Source: Nemertoderma westbladi (Eukaryota > Xenacoelomorpha > Nemertodermatida > Nemertodermatidae). Taken from it: a stretch of 64,000 bases of DNA. The stretch is taken from the NCBI GenBank assembly GCA_032718475.1, contig JAUCBJ010002788.1, forward strand, positions 1-64,000, given 5' to 3'. The notes beneath the pieces were generated by a model, which worked only from the letters and a program-made list of their open reading frames with translations, made no database searches and was not told the DNA's origin. Both the position numbers and the translations under genes were made by a program. Positions 1 to 11,191 of this stretch are shown here, piece after piece (the stretch's first letter is position 1; each line of letters begins with the position of its first letter).

Positions 1-59
1 CTCATATTGACTTCATTGCGACATACCCCGTGGAATGGCAAACCAGGGTGTGGTATTTG

Positions 60-240
60 CCGGCACTATTGTAATATAATAGGAACTTTATTTACCGGCA
101 CTATTGTAATATAATAGAAACTTGATTTACCGGCACTATTATAATATAATATAAACTTTATTTACCGGCAGTAATGTAATATAATATACACTTTATTTAC
201 AGGCACTATTGTAATATAATATAAACTTTATTTACCGGCA
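60..240. repeat. 35-bp minisatellite carrying repeated splice donors
   Basis: Five to six direct copies of a 35-bp unit; the CCGGCA or CAGGCA landmark starts at 60, 95, 130, 165, 200 and 235, an exact 35-bp period. The last copy contains the end of the vWD exon (minus). Read on the minus strand, each unit holds TGCCGGTAAA or a one-base variant, which is the exon/intron junction of that exon, so the intron side of the junction has been amplified. Confidence 0.9.
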
Positions 241-406
241 CTCCGTCTTGGCCAACGTAATCGTTTGCGGAGTTTCCGTCACCGTTACCGCACATTCCGC
301 ACCCGTAACCAGCCAGACTTTCGGGGATATTGATCTCAACGTAGTCAACGCGATCGTACTTGATATTGGCCCCACCCAAAGAGGCACCAGGATTCAGTGT
401 CACAAT
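236..406 (-). CDS. von Willebrand factor type D domain exon (partial gene)
   Basis: A 171-bp exon (57 codons) read on the minus strand. An acceptor TTAG lies just above 406 and a donor GTAAAT just below 236. The peptide has the end of a vWD domain: a hydrophobic strand ending VEINIP, then CGMCGNGDGN and NDYVG, matching the family signature CGLCGN.DG...NDF. vWD domains occur in secreted extracellular proteins such as mucins, zonadhesin-like proteins and vitellogenins. The exon joins in phase 0 to the exon at 674-724 across a 267-bp intron. Only this slice of the gene is present and the parent protein cannot be named. The domain call is firm because the Cys/Gly pattern is clear; the 3' neighbour exons lie outside the window. 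Confidence 0.8.
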
Positions 407-673
407 CTAAGGTAGAAAGGACAATAATTACATAAGGATCTCCAGAAATAATGCAGATTGTCCGTTCTACCACCTTCTAAACTTTATAGATCATGATATT
501 ATATTCTTCTCTTTATTGATTAAGATTAATTTATAAAATCGATGCTATTAAAAATTAATTATAAAATAGTTTTCTTTATCTTACATCTCCAAAGGGAATT
601 GATTTTCCCTGGTTTTGACAAATTTCCTATAATCTCTACAGAATGAGACTTATAACTTTACAATTTAACTTAC

Positions 674-724
674 CAGATATCGTCCAGCTTCGTGTATGTA
701 GAATCCTCCTGTTCCAGGGTGGTA
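674..724 (-). CDS. vWD domain exon, truncated by adapter
   Basis: Seventeen codons on the minus strand ending in a consensus donor GTAAGT (673-668). Joined to the next exon, they read GGFYIHEAGRYL followed by IVTLNPG, the expected order of beta strands before the CGMCGN signature of vWD. The exon has no acceptor: its 5' side runs directly into the synthetic adapter at 724-775, so the rest of the exon and gene has been lost from this assembly rather than by evolution. Both the frame continuity across the intron and the fit to the vWD fold support the call. Confidence 0.7.
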
Positions 725-775
725 GTACTCTGCGTTGATACCACTGCTTAAGCAGTGGTATCAACGCAGAGTACT
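724..775. other. SMART adapter head-to-head dimer (library artefact)
   Basis: A 52-bp perfect palindrome made of the reverse complement of the SMART cDNA amplification primer (725-749) joined to its forward form (750-774, beginning AAGCAGTGGTATCAACGC), flanked by A and T. This synthetic primer is not expected in an animal genome. It marks a chimeric or badly closed junction; the C-run that follows (776-781) fits a library or gap artefact. Confidence 0.95.
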
Positions 776-2740
776 CCCCCCCAACTCTAAAGTAAATAAC
801 CCCCCCCCCCCCAAATAGGGCCCAACTTGACCTACCGGTACTAAGGGAATTTCTTCCAGTCCCTGACTTCCAATCACCACTATTGTTTGTTAAACAAAGC
901 TACACCCGCAAGCTTTGCTTGATATCAACTTTCTCATTTCCTTCGTTTTGTACATATATTATAATAAATAAATATTATTGTTTATATGTATTAACATCCA
1001 TAGATTGTATAAATTATTTATCCTGCTTAAATTACTTAATAATAAATCAACATTTTAATACTACTCTAACTATAATTACGCGTTCTGCCCATAGTCGTTT
1101 TATTTGTAAATTTACTTTGAATTTTATTTGAATTGTTTTTTTTAATGTTTAATATATTCCGCTGAAGACACCCAAAACGGGCGAAATGCGCATACGGACA
1201 TAAACTCTTTTATTTATATACTAGGCAAGACCCTCCCTCACCCCAGTTCTTCCCTCCAGCCCCCTGGAGGCTCAACATAATATGCTCAAGCAACGCCTGA
1301 CGTCAATCCGCAACATTAAATATATGAATTTTGTAAGTGCTCTAGCTCCATTGCTATATATCAGATCAAGATCGTTCAAGATCGGTCAAGATCGGTGAGG
1401 CCAGTTGCCGCGAAGGCCTCCGTGCCAAAATTCGACCGTATTCAGCATCGATTTTCGGCGTTCAGAATTGGCCATTGGCGTGATATCAAATATGATTGGG
1501 AAAGAGAAGCATTCTTTCACCTTACTGCGAGTAGAACAGGGAGAAACCGACCAGATGTGATGAAGCTACGACGAATAATAAAAAGGTCGACATTGTCGGG
1601 TTTTTCGTGAAAATAGCGCTCAGTCCAATAGGGTCAATCGAGCCGACTCGAACATTTGATAGATTATGTATCAAATATCAAGCTAGAAAAGCGAGAAAAA
1701 TAATTTAATATAATTATAGTGTCTTCCTTCGGGATATTTGCAATTCAATGGCTGAAGTTTCGATTTGGGGCTAAAATCCCTACTTCGTGCACCAAATTGG
1801 GTTGGATAAGACAAACAATTTAAAAAACCAAATGGATCAAAATTCTTAGAATTCCACATTACTATAAATGGACCAAATTTCAGAAGATATAATTATAATT
1901 AAGTAAGAAAACGCTCTAAGGTCCTTTTTCTATATACTTGTCACGCATGTGCCTGGTGTGGGAGAATCCTCCCTGAGGATCCCCGGTTCAGTTTATTTGT
2001 AAATTATTTACTGATTACATTATCCACTAACCACATTGTACAACTCCAGGGGCATTCCAGTCTCCAGTGAACGATTAACTCTTTAGACATATTTTTGTGA
2101 TAACGTCTCGTGTCAGCAAGATGTTGCATCATGCTGCTACCAGCGCTTTCCACAACACTCAACTGAAATCTTCAATATTAAATTCAATACTATGTATGTA
2201 TTATTATTATTACTATTACTATTATTATGTATGTATGTATTGGTTCATGGTCCTATTGACACAAGTGACCATTATTACCGTACTGTGTTTGTGGGGTGTG
2301 TGGGTTATTTAAGAATCAATTGAAACGAAATTTGGACAAACGTTCGATATAGGCATGACGACGGCTCATACAGAAAATTAGGTTTTGAGATGTGATGATA
2401 TTTGTGCAATGCGAGCGCGATTATTAGGGTAAGTAAACAATTACTGAATTAGCATTAGACAGTGGGGAATTTGAATTTTGTAGAAGTAGTTGTTACCGGT
2501 CTGCTGGTCAGCCGGTAGGCCAATACTACAACTGTACTACAGTATTGCTGTACTGCAGTAATATTGCGTATTGTTCTGATATAAGTAGGACCGTGAACCC
2601 GCCAGGCTTGCCAGCTGGTCTATCCAGTAATACGTTGTCCATATCGTAATCCAGTAATACGTTGCTTCCGGCACTACCGGCAGACCGGCATAGTACCGTA
2701 TTATGCATACGGAGTAAAACAGTAAGCTGAAATTATAATT
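776..2740. other. Unassigned AT-rich DNA
   Basis: No convincing gene. It starts with two C-runs (773-781 and 801-813). A short cluster of CAAGATCGGT repeats lies at 1366-1397. About 1940-2000 contains CTGAGGATCCCCGGTT, resembling the start of the solo LTR at 28637, so a decayed LTR relative is possible. ORFs of 60-80 residues here have no recognisable domains. Confidence 0.5.
2199..2240. repeat. (TAT/TAC)n and GTAT microsatellite
   Basis: Short run of TTATTATTATTACTATTACTATT followed by ATGTATGTATGTAT, a simple-sequence tract with no sign of function. Confidence 0.85.
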
Positions 2741-2775
2741 TATGTTTATATGTACCGTTATTGAGTTGCTGTGTT

Positions 2776-4152
2776 ATGGCTTCGAATCAGGTACTGGTAA
2801 AAACTAAAACTAATGGAACTTCAAAAACGCGACAATCAGTTGGCTCGACCTCGATTGCAAGAAATTCTAACAGTTTCTCTTTGTTGAGTCAGTCTACGGG
2901 TGACGAAGACGAAGAGTGTGTGACTTGTCATAAGCGAGTAATCCACAACGGCCTACAGTGTCACCAGTGTGGGAATTGGGAACACTCCAATCACTCGAAA
3001 ATCCCTGCAAATGTCTACAATCTTCTGGGGACTCTGGATTGTTTAGTATATCTTTGCATATCATGCCGAAAACTTCCAGTGACTTCATCCAAAACTAGAA
3101 CTATCACTACCGTTGACTCTAAGCTGGATGCATTGTGTACCCAACTTGGAGACCTGCAGAAGTTCCTACTTGGCCACAATGACCATGATGCCAAGTTGGA
3201 TTCACCTGCAACTCCTGAGGATGAAGACAGTAATACGAAATCAACTGAGGCAGCTTCCTCCTGGAAGAAACAACAATCTCGCAATAATAATAAGAGAAAG
3301 AAACCCTCAGTTACAGTCCAGTCCAATGAGGATAGCTCCATGGCCACTCCTCTGCGCGCACATAACCTGGAGGAGAAAATACAAGTATGTGTGGAAAATG
3401 CCTTGAGATCTAACGCACAATCCCAAGAAGTAGCAAAGACTGTCTATGTTGAGAACATGCCAGACTCTGACAGCAAGGACGCTGACAATGCGTACTTCAC
3501 CCGGGTGCTAAATCATATTAACTGTAGTTCAGTGAAATCCTTTAATCTTCGGCGACTCAAGAAATCCCAAATACAGAGGAATCCGGGATTGGTTGAAGTG
3601 ACATTTTCGACTTCTCCTGAAGCTGATTTGGTGCTCTCTAAGTGTCGTACTCTATCTTCAAGCAATGAATTCAAACGAATTTTCATTCGGCCAGACATAT
3701 CCTCCAGTGCTAGGCAACATAGAGATATTCTTCGAGCCCACGTATATCTCTCCAGGATTTCGCCATCTGCGATGCAATCTGCGCATCAGCTATCAGTAGT
3801 TTATGATTCGCGCGATGGAACCTACTCACTCCGAACAAGACAGGACACTGGAAAAATTGATTGGAGTTCTAGAGTCCAGTTGAACGAGGCAGAGTATCTT
3901 GCTGCCAAACATCATGTCGAAACCCGACGTAAAACTCCAACAGCTAGGAAATCTGTTGGAAATACAACAGTACCAAGGAAATCAGGGACAACTGCGCATT
4001 ACAACATTCCCATACCAATGGTATCTAGTCCCCAGGTCTCTAGAATCTCTGACGTCTCTGTCTCTCAGGAATCTGAAACCCCAGGGGATGTATCTGGTAG
4101 TCGATCTCCTGATCAATCGGAAAACGGGAACACGGAGACATCACATATTTAG
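2776..4152 (+). CDS. CR1/L2-like ORF1 protein (PHD-like finger)
   Basis: About 458 residues from the first ATG at 2776; the frame is open a few codons further up. Near residue 48 a cysteine/histidine array with spacing C-x2-C-x10-C-x2-C-x4-H-x2-H-x20-C-x2-C forms a PHD-like zinc finger, common in ORF1 of CR1 and L2 elements. The middle is Ser/Lys-rich with a basic stretch NNNKRKKPS. A second segment starting TVYVENMP and ending IFIRPD resembles the RNA-binding region of LINE ORF1 proteins, which coat element RNA. The stop at 4150-4152 is followed 5 bp later by the ORF2 ATG, a spacing that suits termination-reinitiation (inference). The frame is intact, so this part of the copy is not old. Confidence 0.8.
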   Translation: MASNQVLVKTKTNGTSKTRQSVGSTSIARNSNSFSLLSQSTGDEDEECVTCHKRVIHNGLQCHQCGNWEHSNHSKIPANVYNLLGTLDCLVYLCISCRKLPVTSSKTRTITTVDSKLDALCTQLGDLQKFLLGHNDHDAKLDSPATPEDEDSNTKSTEAASSWKKQQSRNNNKRKKPSVTVQSNEDSSMATPLRAHNLEEKIQVCVENALRSNAQSQEVAKTVYVENMPDSDSKDADNAYFTRVLNHINCSSVKSFNLRRLKKSQIQRNPGLVEVTFSTSPEADLVLSKCRTLSSSNEFKRIFIRPDISSSARQHRDILRAHVYLSRISPSAMQSAHQLSVVYDSRDGTYSLRTRQDTGKIDWSSRVQLNEAEYLAAKHHVETRRKTPTARKSVGNTTVPRKSGTTAHYNIPIPMVSSPQVSRISDVSVSQESETPGDVSGSRSPDQSENGNTETSHI

Positions 4153-4157
4153 GAACA

Positions 4158-4817
4158 ATGAGAAATGAAACACCTAATTGTACAAGCGATTATCTTTGCT
4201 ACTACACAAATGTCCAATCCCTCGGGAGTGTTGCTAAACAATCTGAGCTTGATGTTATGCTATCTTCTTGTAAATACTCTGTCATTGGACTAACTGAAAC
4301 TGATCTACACCCACCAACCCCAGACTCTGCTGTTCTAGGTGTCTATCAAGATGTCTACGAGATATTCCGTTGCGATCGATCTGACCGTTCTATGGGTGGA
4401 GCAGCACTAATCTGCAAACGGTCTCTCCAACCCTTAGAGGTACAAATTCCTGAGAAGTTTAGCGAAGTCGAATGCGTCATTCTCGACAGCAACGCGGGTG
4501 ATAAAGTGCGATTTGCCTGTATATACAGGCCACCTGATACTTGTTACAAGGATAGAACCTCGTTGTATAGATACAATAGTTTAACATGTAGTTTAATGGA
4601 TTGGTTATGTGATGTTGCACACCCTACTATTATTGTAGGGGATTTTAATTATCCGGATTTTAATTGGTCCGATCGCGGCAATAATGGAGGTGTTATTACT
4701 TCGGAATTTAGTGAAGTTTTGATACGTAATAATTTAACTCAATATATTGATTTCCCTACAAGGGGAAACAATATTCTCGATCTCCTTCTCTGTTCAGATG
4801 AGGATCAAATTTTTAAT
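4158..4817 (+). pseudogene. ORF2 5' part: APE-like endonuclease, interrupted
   Basis: The first 220 codons of ORF2. Seen in order: TNVQSLG (start of the EEP fold), GLTETDL (metal-binding Glu), IYRPP, VGDFNYPDFNW (catalytic D and N) and FPTRGNNILDLLL. These are the motifs of AP-endonuclease-like domains that nick target DNA in LINEs. The frame hits TAG at 4818 exactly where a foreign 1.6-kb segment begins. The missing catalytic end of the domain, PHFGSSDHSAFSF (D and H), is found in the same frame just after the insertion. ORF2 was therefore intact before the insertion and is disrupted now. Confidence 0.85.
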
Positions 4818-6446
4818 TAGGAGCCCGCTTGACAGCGGGATACTTACTGTAAGAATCTTCAGGATACATTACATTGACTGACACTGACTGACTGATAATT
4901 ATCTAGGTTAAGGCACTTCCTGCCTGGCGATTTTGATGAAATTTTGCAAGTACATTGCTTTTGAGGTTCATAATCGCGTTACAAAATTTCAGATCGATTC
5001 TATGTGTGGTATTCGATATATTTAGTTTTTTGACATTGTTTTGTCGCGAAATTAAAAGCAATGGTAAAATAACAGCTGGTGTTCATGATGAAATATGGCT
5101 TAATATGTTATACACAGTCATAGTAAAACGTATTGGTTGCCAAGTTTTACTAGTAGGCTATAAGTAAAGGCAATGTTTACTCACACATAAGCTGTTGGTT
5201 TCTAATGTATTACCCCATAAGCTGATTGCTCTCCCAGTGCTTCCTAAGGGTATATCTACAATAAGGTTACTCACTCTGCTATGTTAGGGGGTGGATCAGG
5301 AGAATGAATTTTAGTTACACAAAGCAGTGTGTTGTGTCCTATTGCAGTCGATACTCACTGTGGATTGCAAAATGTTTTATAGTTGACCTACACTATAATA
5401 CAGTAGTTGCATGTATTTAAGGAGCCCGCTCTGGCCTACTGCCTAACTTAGCAGTAATACCTATATTACATATACACATATTAAAAATATTCTTATTTTT
5501 TTATTACATACGATTTTTTAGCTGAAACGATTTTTTAGCTGAAGCATTAATAGTGTAAATTAATTTAATTATATTTTAATACCATTACTACATTGGCATA
5601 CTGTAAGATAAGTTTTAATATTTCTTACAAATAGTGGTGCGAGCATAAATCAAATCACGCAAATTTAAAAGAACCGGGTGTGTTGTCAGCAAAGTTTCAG
5701 TTTTTATTATGTGGGACGAGCCTCAAAGTACTGCTGAGAAAGACTGAAAGGTTCAAAGATTGTATGTCAACAATGTTATTATTATTATAGTCTGCGCCAC
5801 AAACAGAATATGCCAAATAATTAAATTAGCAATATAAATTTCAGAAAAATAGCTATCGGACTTGGCTGAAGAAATCGAATTATAATCCACTTAGTTTGTT
5901 ATATTGATGATATTATTACTCTCTGGGAATGTGTTGGAATGGGAGATTGTAAATTATTATTGAACAGTAAATATTACATATCCCATAAAAGTCGTCATAA
6001 TTAATTGTGTAGAAACAATTGTTCACCTTCTCGTTTAGATTAATTAGTAAATAAATAAATTAGTTTAGATATTTTCTGTTAGCGAATTTATTTCGAATAA
6101 TAAAAAAGTGTGTAGGCCGATTGTATGGTTGTTTAATTTGCGTTATTATTTTTCGCCGCGACCTAGACTTCTATTAATTGTTAAATCTAATGGTTTTCAA
6201 AAAGAAAGGTAACCGTACCTGTACTGGTAAATCTAACTTGTTATTTATCTGGTTGTGAATCATGGGCATTTTCTTATAAATATTCGGTTGTTAGTGGCAG
6301 CAAAGTTTCATTTTTTATTATGTGGGGCAAGCCACAAAGTCAGCTATGTATCATCACACCATTTAGACAATTGTTTAGTTTAGTATTGGCTAGGATTCTT
6401 CCCCCCGGGCTCCTTCCAGCCAGCTTGCTGGCTCTCTAGTGTAAAT
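4818..6446. mobile_element. 1.63-kb non-autonomous insertion with hairpin ends
   Basis: This segment splits ORF2 without changing frame. The left end is TAGGAGCCCGCTTGACAGCG, holding the hairpin CCCGC-TTGACA-GCGGG. The inverted right end carries a related TAG(A)GAGCC.GC sequence and the hairpin AGCCAGC-TT-GCTGGCT followed by CTCTAG at 6434-6439. Two readings fit: a 3-bp AAT target duplication (4815-4817 and 6444-6446), or a Helitron-like end (hairpin, then CTAG, inserted between A and T at 4816/6440) with no duplication. Both restore an open ORF2. The AGGAGCCCGC end motif recurs internally at 5420, and a 45-bp segment ending in a GTGGGGCGAGCC-like sequence occurs twice (near 5680 and 6287), so this may be a composite. 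No recognisable protein inside. Confidence 0.65.
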
Positions 6447-8654
6447 AGTGAACCGCATTTTGGAAGTAGTGATCACTCTGCCTTTTCTTTTAATTTAGCA
6501 TGTGCGTCACTGATTGAAGAAAGTCTATCTGGCACACATTTTTGCTTTCGTAAAATGGACCTTCTAGGCATTAAGTCACACTTAGAAAGTATTGATTGGA
6601 ATAACTTATTCAGTAATGGTAACTCTGCTCAATCATGTTGGGACGAGTTCCATGGTGAATTATTATCAGCTTTTGACCGTTTTGTACCTAAGTTTACACC
6701 TAGTAGAAACCCCCGCAGGCACCCTCTGCACATCCGAAGACTGTTAGCTAGAAAGCGGCGCCTCTGGAGGAAAAGAACTTCAACTCCAAATGGCACCTCG
6801 ATCTATCGCGAACATAGTCAACGTTGTTCAGCAGCTATGCGGGAATTTTCTTGTAAACAGGAAGTTAATGTGCTAAATTGTGGTGACAGAAATGCATTTT
6901 ATAAATATGTTAATAAGAGAAAACAGGGTTATAGTTCAGTATCGCCCCTTCTAAAGTCAGATGGTACCACTGCTCTATCAGATTCTGATAAGGCCGAACG
7001 CCTCAGTGAACAATACTCCTCGGTTGGTGTTGATGATAACAAGTCATGCCCCACTGTAAACGCAATTACTGACTCTGTTTTCTCAGAAATTAATTTCTCT
7101 CCAAGTAAGGTGTGTAAAGCCCTAAGTAAACTGCCAGCTAAATATAGTCACTGCCCTGATGGCATCCCTGCGGCAATTCTTAAACTACTGAGATGTGAAA
7201 TAGCACATCCACTAAGTTATCTTTTCCAAGTTTCACTAGATACTGGAGAAGTACCAGATATTTGGAAATGTGCGGATATAATTCCGAGTTTTAAAAAAGG
7301 TAAACGCAATATAGCTGGAAATTTTCGCCCTATTTCACTGACCTCAGCAGTTTGCCGTTTATTTGAACGCATTTTGGTGCTAGAAATGGTTGATTATCTT
7401 TTACAGAATAACCTTTTATCTGCTCAACAATTTGGATTTTTACGTAACCGTAGTACGATTTTGCAGTTAATTGATTGTACTTTTCATTGGTCAAATAATT
7501 TAAATAACCAGCAATTTACTGATATTGTATATATAGACTATGCTAAGGCATTTGATTCTGTCGTCACTACAAAGTTATTAGAAAAAATGAAATCGTTTGG
7601 TATTTCTGGTAAAGTGCTTAGCTGGTTTAAATGCTTTTTAACCGGTCGTATCCAAAGGGTCAAGGTTCGTAATAGTTACTCATCCTACCGGAGAGTTATA
7701 TCAGGGGTACCACAGGGGTCCTGTAGTGGGCCGCTGCTATTTCTTATGTTTGTCAATGATATGCCAGGTATATTTACAGAGGAGACCAGTGCTAGACTGT
7801 TCGCTGATGACACAAAATTATTTGCATCATTTGGTTATAGTGACGATCGTAACTTATTACAATCGAACCTGGATACATTTTCGAACTGGTCAAATATCTG
7901 GCAACTTAACGTTGCAGGTGACAAATGCAAGGTGCTTACTTTAGGTAACTGTAATTGTGGTGCTAACTATAATATAAACATGAAGGTGTTAGAAAATGTT
8001 CTATCCTATCGTGATCTAGGTGTTGAAGTAGATACGAAACTTTATTTTAAGGACCACATAGATAATATAGTAGCCAAATGCTATAAAACAATTAATTTAA
8101 TATTTAGATGCTTTGTTACCAATGATATCAGTGCTCTTCTATTTGCCTACAAAGTTTATGCTAGACCACTCGTAGAGTATGCAAGTGCAGTGTGGAACCC
8201 ATTTATATCTTGTAAGCCCTTTATTGGCTTATGTGACAAACTGGAATCGGTGCAGCGATACTTCACAATGCGTTTATTTAAGAGGTGCTCACTAGATGCA
8301 AGTATTCCATATCCAAACAGGTTAAACCTTCTAAAATTAGAAGCACTAGAACTGCGCCGTATCCACTTTGATGTGATCCTTGTGTATAAAATATTTAATG
8401 GTCTAGTAAATATTAGTCCTACTGATATTTTTAAACCCATACCTGCATCACAATCAACACGCGGCCACACATGTAAATTACAACAATTATCGTGCCGATC
8501 AGTAGCTGTACAAAATACTTTCTGTAATCGTGTTGTGAAGCCATGGAATTATATTCCCTTAGATACAATAACATCACCTACTTTAGAACAATTTAAGTCT
8601 GGTATATCTGCAATGAATTTTAATAGTTTTCTTAAATTTGATCGTTTTATGTAA
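6447..8654 (+). pseudogene. ORF2 3' part: reverse transcriptase
   Basis: Open from the end of the insertion; the first internal ATG is at 6555, but the true reading frame began at 4158. After the last endonuclease motif come a basic linker (HIRRLLARKRRLWRKR), the RT fingers (PDGIPAAILK), the palm with YIDYAKAFDSV (catalytic D), GVPQGSCSGPLLF near 7704 and FADD near 7800 (catalytic DD), then thumb and C-terminal motifs (LVEYASAVWNP; LEQFKSG). No RNase H or C-terminal endonuclease is seen, as expected for CR1/L2. There are no stops or frameshifts over more than 700 codons, so the copy was young when it was interrupted. Confidence 0.88.
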
Positions 8655-8904
8655 CTACACTTTTAAATGGTATTTTATGTTTAACTAAAGTTTTATTTAA
8701 TTCTGCTCAAGATGCGTTCAGATCTTATTTTATTCTGTTATTTTATGTACTAAATATTATTTACATACAGTACTTACTTACTTTACTTTCGTGCCATAGC
8801 ATAAGTCGACCAGCTGTATTACTGTTTATTTTAATGTGTTACCTGTTTATGTTATATTTTAATGTGTACTTTCGCTGCTATGACCGTGATGTCTCCGGAC
8901 TCCG

Positions 8905-8931
8905 AATAATATAATATAATATAATATAATG
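8905..8931 (+). repeat. (ATAAT)n 3' tail of the CR1/L2-like element
   Basis: Five ATAAT units close the element 250 bp after the ORF2 stop. Short 3' microsatellites in place of poly(A) are characteristic of the CR1/L2 group and mark the likely 3' boundary. Confidence 0.7.
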
Positions 8932-10202
8932 TATTTCTAAAATTCTTTAAATATATGTTCATTGGTGAGGAACAGCCCTGATAATTGTTGTTCATTATTA
9001 CTTCGGCGCTCGCAATTGTGTGTCCATTGTATCACTATGTCTATTTACTCCCTTATAGGACTGAGATGAGGCAGAAGAGTATGTAACCAATTTATCTAGT
9101 GTTCTTCCTATTCCTACAATAATGTTTCGAAATTGAGTTTGGTCTTGAATTAGGCTATTTTTTATTGATAGAAAATTGCCAATTTTTTCATTTTTCGTTT
9201 ATGTTTTCGAATGGTGGTTCTAAACTTTTACGAATATGAGGCACCAGCATGCGCACAAATTGATAAAAAATATCCCGCACTTGATTAATTTTGGTACCGG
9301 TACTTCTTAACGTCTGTCTTATAAAGATTCCTGTCAGTTTTTTGTGTACTGTATTCTGTTTCATGTAACACATTATTTACTGTAACATGAGGACAAACTC
9401 CCAGGATCAAGAGCAGTCAAATAAAACGAATTCTTTATTTCAACAATCTTATCAGAGAATGGTAGGCATATTGTCAACTCTTATTATTTCTCTGATATAT
9501 TATTAACTAATACACTTTAATCAAACGGACCAAATCTTTAAAGCTAAGCGAATTAGCCAGTTGTTACAATAATTTACAGTCACACGGGTTGTGTTAAGCA
9601 ACAGTAAATAGGCTGAATACTTGCGAGACATGAAGAAATAGTTTTTTAAGGTTTTTCTTTCCACATAAGGAAATATATAAAAGAAAGTTTTATTTAAATT
9701 TATCACTTATATCCGAGAAAGTGCGGTTAACCCTTTGATGCACTTGTTGCTTTTAAGCAGCAGAGTGCAGTAAAGGATTGGGAAACGGATCAGAACAACA
9801 GTGCAATTTTAGGTTTTCCTTTTTAGGATGTAAAAGACTTTTAGTTTGTCACTTAACGACACTAAGTAAATTCTTGATTGTTATAGAAAGACAGGTACTT
9901 AGAGTATTTAGAGCTAATTATTTATTTAATTAGTTTATTACTTAATAAGTGAATAGGCTAATTATTAAATTAGGTAATTAAATTAACAAGGAAAAATACA
10001 GTTTTACAGATTTATAAATGCATAGAAGGGTCAGTCGATTATTTGAGTTAATTAATTGGGATACTAATTATTGGTATTAGTTAATTAGGTTAATTAATTA
10101 AATAAAATTTGATTGCTAATAATTTAATTAGGCAATTAATGTTTTTTAAAACTTAAAACATAATTATAATTGCACAAAAATATATAAAATACTCATATTA
10201 AC
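8932..10202. other. AT-rich spacer with TTAATTA clusters
   Basis: No gene recognised. From about 9900 to 10140 the sequence is a dense run of TTAATTA, TAATTAG and TTAGTTAATT words, many self-complementary, with very low GC content. It could be matrix-attachment-like or simply decayed low-complexity DNA. Confidence 0.5.
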
Positions 10203-11191
10203 ATTACTAGGATCGGCATGCTGCAGCTGCATTTTTAAGAATGCTGTGCCGGCTTGTCGACAAAATTGCACCACCACAACTCCCTATCAGCCATGACATT
10301 TGCTAGATCATCCGCATCTTCAAGGTCAGTTAGGTACTTGGAAGGATTTCCTCGACTTCTGGAGCCAGTAGGTGGAGTTATCATCACCCTATCATCATTA
10401 TGATGATCTAAGGACATGCGTAGAACATAGTCAACCACAATTATGAACGAGAATGGCGCAAGTGTGTCTCCCTGGAGGACGCCCCATAACACTTCAAATG
10501 GTTCTGTGTACCATCAACAGTAGATACAAATGTTGTCGAACCATCGTATACTGATCTGATTGCTGCAATAATTTCATCAGGAATCCCATATAGTGAAAGT
10601 ATGCTGAAGATACGTGAGCGCGAGACTGAATCAAAGGCCTTGAAGAAGTCAAAAAAGATAACAGCCAGCTGCCTGTCTTTCTTTTTTGATAACTCTTCAA
10701 TTATCCTTCTAGGTGCCAAAATGGGCTCCATGGTCCCATGACCTTTACAGAACCAATCTGAGTTCCACGCAGACATCTCTCAATGGGATCCTTGATGCGA
10801 TTTAATATAATTCTATTGTATAGCTTTGCAGCAATCGAGATCAATGAGATTCCCCGAAAAGAACCATAGAGTGATAAGGTTGCCCTTCTTGGGAACTGGC
10901 ACCAACTTATTTTTTTTTCATTTCTTGTGGGACTCTTGTTGTTCTGTACATGTCTACATAGATGACATAGTACACAGATATAGTGTACATAGATGGGCTT
11001 TCAAAATTCATGCATTTTAAAGAACTCAAGTGGAACACCATCTACTCCACTGCCACGATTGGTCTTAATGCTCTTTGCAGCAGCCTTCACTTCTGCAAAT
11101 AAGATATCGACAATGGGAATATCTGGGAGTACAGACTCCGACACTTTTACTTCAATAAAGTTATTGAGCAATACCCTGTCATTAATCCAGT
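10203..11191 (-). pseudogene. Family R LINE copy 1, internally deleted
   Basis: Minus-strand RT fragment of the family seen best at 34692-36776. Reading from 11191 downward: a linker (NNFIEVKVSES), SGVDGVPLE (RT fingers), AVIFFDFFKAFDSVSRSR (motif A), GVLQGDTLAPFSF (motif B) and KYLTDL. The sequence then jumps straight to the C-terminal tail EDADDLANV..RELW, skipping the catalytic FADD and about 700 bp. Frameshifts at about 10490 and between 10776 and 11000 also break it. It ends with the family's conserved 3' stem GCTGCA...TGCAGC and the reverse complement of CCGATCCTAG. Dead copy. Confidence 0.8.

Larger units (their letters stand above)
2740..8931 (+). mobile_element. CR1/L2-like non-LTR retrotransposon with nested insertion
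   Basis: A two-ORF LINE of about 4.5 kb once the 1.6-kb insertion at 4818-6446 is removed. Order: ORF1 (PHD-like finger plus RNA-binding region), 5-bp gap, ORF2 (APE-type endonuclease, then reverse transcriptase), a 3' UTR of about 250 bp and an (ATAAT)n tail. ORF1-EN-RT order and a short 3' microsatellite are typical of the CR1/L2 group of the Jockey superfamily. The 5' boundary is uncertain; I place it shortly before ORF1. No target-site duplication was identified by eye. Confidence 0.8.
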
